Shown here: piece by piece, positions 63,077-64,000 of the stretch
Numbering within the stretch: the first letter of the stretch is position 1
How the letters are laid out: each line of letters starts with the position of its first letter
Assembly: GCF_010726645.1 (NCBI RefSeq)
Contig: NZ_AP022563.1
Coordinates: 434,001-498,000, forward strand
Origin: Mycolicibacterium duvalii
Lineage (GTDB): Bacteria; Actinomycetota; Actinomycetes; Mycobacteriales; Mycobacteriaceae
Direction of reading: 5' to 3'
Length of the DNA stretch: 64,000 nt
The notes under the pieces: generated by a model
What the model was told of the DNA's origin: nothing
The model's input: the letters and a program-made list of their open reading frames with translations, nothing else
Databases searched by the model: none
Made by a program: the position numbers and the translations under genes

Positions 63077-64000
63077 ATGGGTAAGTGGCCGAAGCCCGCT
63101 GAGGGCAGCTGGACCGAGCACTATCCCGTACTCGGGACGGGCCCGGTGTCGTTCCGGGATTCGATCTCACCGGAGTTCTACGAACTGGAGAGAGAGGCGG
63201 TGTTCAAACGCGCCTGGCTCAACGTCGGTCGGATCGAGGATGTCCCGCGGGTCGGCAGCTACTTCACCAAGGAGATCGAGGTCGCCAGAACCTCGGTGAT
63301 CGTGGTCCGCGGGCGCGATCAGCAGATCCGCGCCTTTCACAACATCTGTCGCCACCGCGGAAACAAGCTGGTGTGGAACGAATTTCCCGCGGCCGAGGTC
63401 AAAGGTGTATGCCGGCAGTTCACCTGCAAGTATCACGGCTGGCGTTACGGTCTCGATGGAGAGCTCACCTTCGTCCAGCAGCAGGGGGAGTTCTTCGACC
63501 TGGACAACGAGCGCTACGGTCTGGCGCCGGTGCACTGCGATGTGTGGAACGGCTTCGTTTTCATCAACTTCGACCGTGAGCCCCGGCAGACACTGCGCGA
63601 GTTCCTCGGCCCGATGATCACCGCTCTCGACGACTACCCGTTCGACTTGATGACCGAGCGGTACGAGTTCGCCGCGCACAACAACAGCAACTGGAAGATC
63701 TTCGCCGACGCGTTCCAGGAGTACTACCACGTCCCCTCGCTGCACAGCCAGCAGGTGCCCACCGAGGTTCGGCAACCCAACGCGACATTCGAGTGCGGGC
63801 ACTTTCAGATCGACGGACCGCACCGCCTGGTTTCGACCGCGGGCACCCGGCGCTGGTTGCTGGCACCGGAGTACATGTACCCGGTCGAGCGCGCCACCCG
63901 CAGCGGTCTGGTGGGGCCGTGGCGCACTCCGGAGACCCACCAGTCGGCCGGTCTGAACCCCGGCGGTATCGAGCCGTGGGGCATCACCAACTTCCAGATC
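63077..64000 (+). CDS. Rieske non-heme iron oxygenase, alpha subunit (third copy, cut by window end)
   Basis: The first 308 residues of a Rieske oxygenase; the frame stays open to the right edge. ATG 63077 with GGGAG upstream. Cys91/His93 (CRHRGNK) and Cys117/His120 (CKYHGWRY) bind the 2Fe-2S cluster; His218 and His223 in DAFQEYYHVPSLH bind the mononuclear iron. It is closer to the 57801 copy at the N-terminus (PKPAEGSWTEHYPxLGTGPVS) than to the 29884 copy. Coupled in one operon with the reductase and an SDR, this is a complete two-component oxygenase. The Asp iron ligand lies beyond the edge. Confidence 0.95.
   Translation, partial: MGKWPKPAEGSWTEHYPVLGTGPVSFRDSISPEFYELEREAVFKRAWLNVGRIEDVPRVGSYFTKEIEVARTSVIVVRGRDQQIRAFHNICRHRGNKLVWNEFPAAEVKGVCRQFTCKYHGWRYGLDGELTFVQQQGEFFDLDNERYGLAPVHCDVWNGFVFINFDREPRQTLREFLGPMITALDDYPFDLMTERYEFAAHNNSNWKIFADAFQEYYHVPSLHSQQVPTEVRQPNATFECGHFQIDGPHRLVSTAGTRRWLLAPEYMYPVERATRSGLVGPWRTPETHQSAGLNPGGIEPWGITNFQI

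Noticed and set aside
1..64000. Prophage, insertion sequence, tRNA or CRISPR features
   Set aside because: No transposase or integrase frame, no repeat-spacer array and no tRNA-like cloverleaf could be recognised by reading.

Overview
The window is visibly GC-rich, nearly gap-free bacterial DNA with mostly C/G-ending codons, frequent GTG starts and many 4-base start/stop overlaps. Gene content points to a mycobacterium, most likely an environmental Mycolicibacterium/Mycobacterium: two mycofactocin-type short-chain dehydrogenases (SDRs), a WS/DGAT acyltransferase beside a FadD12-like ligase and a PlsC-like acyltransferase, three P450s, an F420-type LLM oxidoreductase and many acyl-CoA dehydrogenases. 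No rRNA, tRNA, insertion sequence, integrase or CRISPR array was seen, and no gene-free stretch exceeds 300 bases.

Layout. 1-15.7 kb (+): one long catabolic run (KstD-like flavoprotein end, LLM monooxygenase, SDRs, cyclase-family protein, flavin reductase, C-C-type hydrolase, TetR regulator, ferredoxin + P450, amidohydrolase, two M24 proteins, crotonase-fold protein, double-headed CoA transferase). 15.7-20.7 kb: lipid genes (epimerase, acyltransferase, FadD12-like ligase, WS/DGAT). 20.7-23.9 kb (-): P450, mycofactocin SDR, kinase-fold protein. 24.2-31.8 kb: TetR regulator, divergent crotonase, then a seven-gene minus-strand operon (CMD-like protein, Rieske oxygenase, small protein, amidohydrolase, NTF2-like protein, two acyl-CoA dehydrogenases). 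32-39 kb (+): amidohydrolase, then a beta-oxidation set (two ACADs, CoA transferase, crotonase, thiolase). 39-44.3 kb: TetR plus unknown protein, and a TetR-ACAD-kinase-quinone reductase operon. 44.4-50.7 kb (-): six-gene operon with AveC-like membrane protein, NorQ/NorD-type AAA+/VWA pair, epimerase, EthD-like protein and LLM oxidoreductase. 50.8-56.1 kb: two convergent paralogous TetR genes, NTF2-like protein, P450, mycofactocin SDR, CMD-like protein and an emopamil-binding-like membrane protein. 56.1-64 kb: aldehyde dehydrogenase, a second Rieske/small protein/amidohydrolase cassette, MarR regulator, ferredoxin reductase, SDR and a third Rieske oxygenase cut by the window end.

Working together (inference): Rieske oxygenases fed by the one KshB-like reductase, plus P450s, would hydroxylate a cyclic, steroid- or terpenoid-like substrate. 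Mycofactocin SDRs and the aldehyde dehydrogenase would oxidise alcohols and aldehydes. Hydrolases, amidohydrolases and crotonases would open rings, and CoA transferases, ACADs and thiolase would finish by beta-oxidation. The actual substrate cannot be read from the sequence.

The most striking structure is that the 21.8-31.8 kb and 50.8-63 kb parts carry matching paralogous modules (P450+SDR, CMD-like protein, Rieske+small protein+amidohydrolase). They appear to be under different regulators: a TTCTC-N7-GAGAA motif on the left and a TCAAGTACTTG motif beside the MarR gene on the right.
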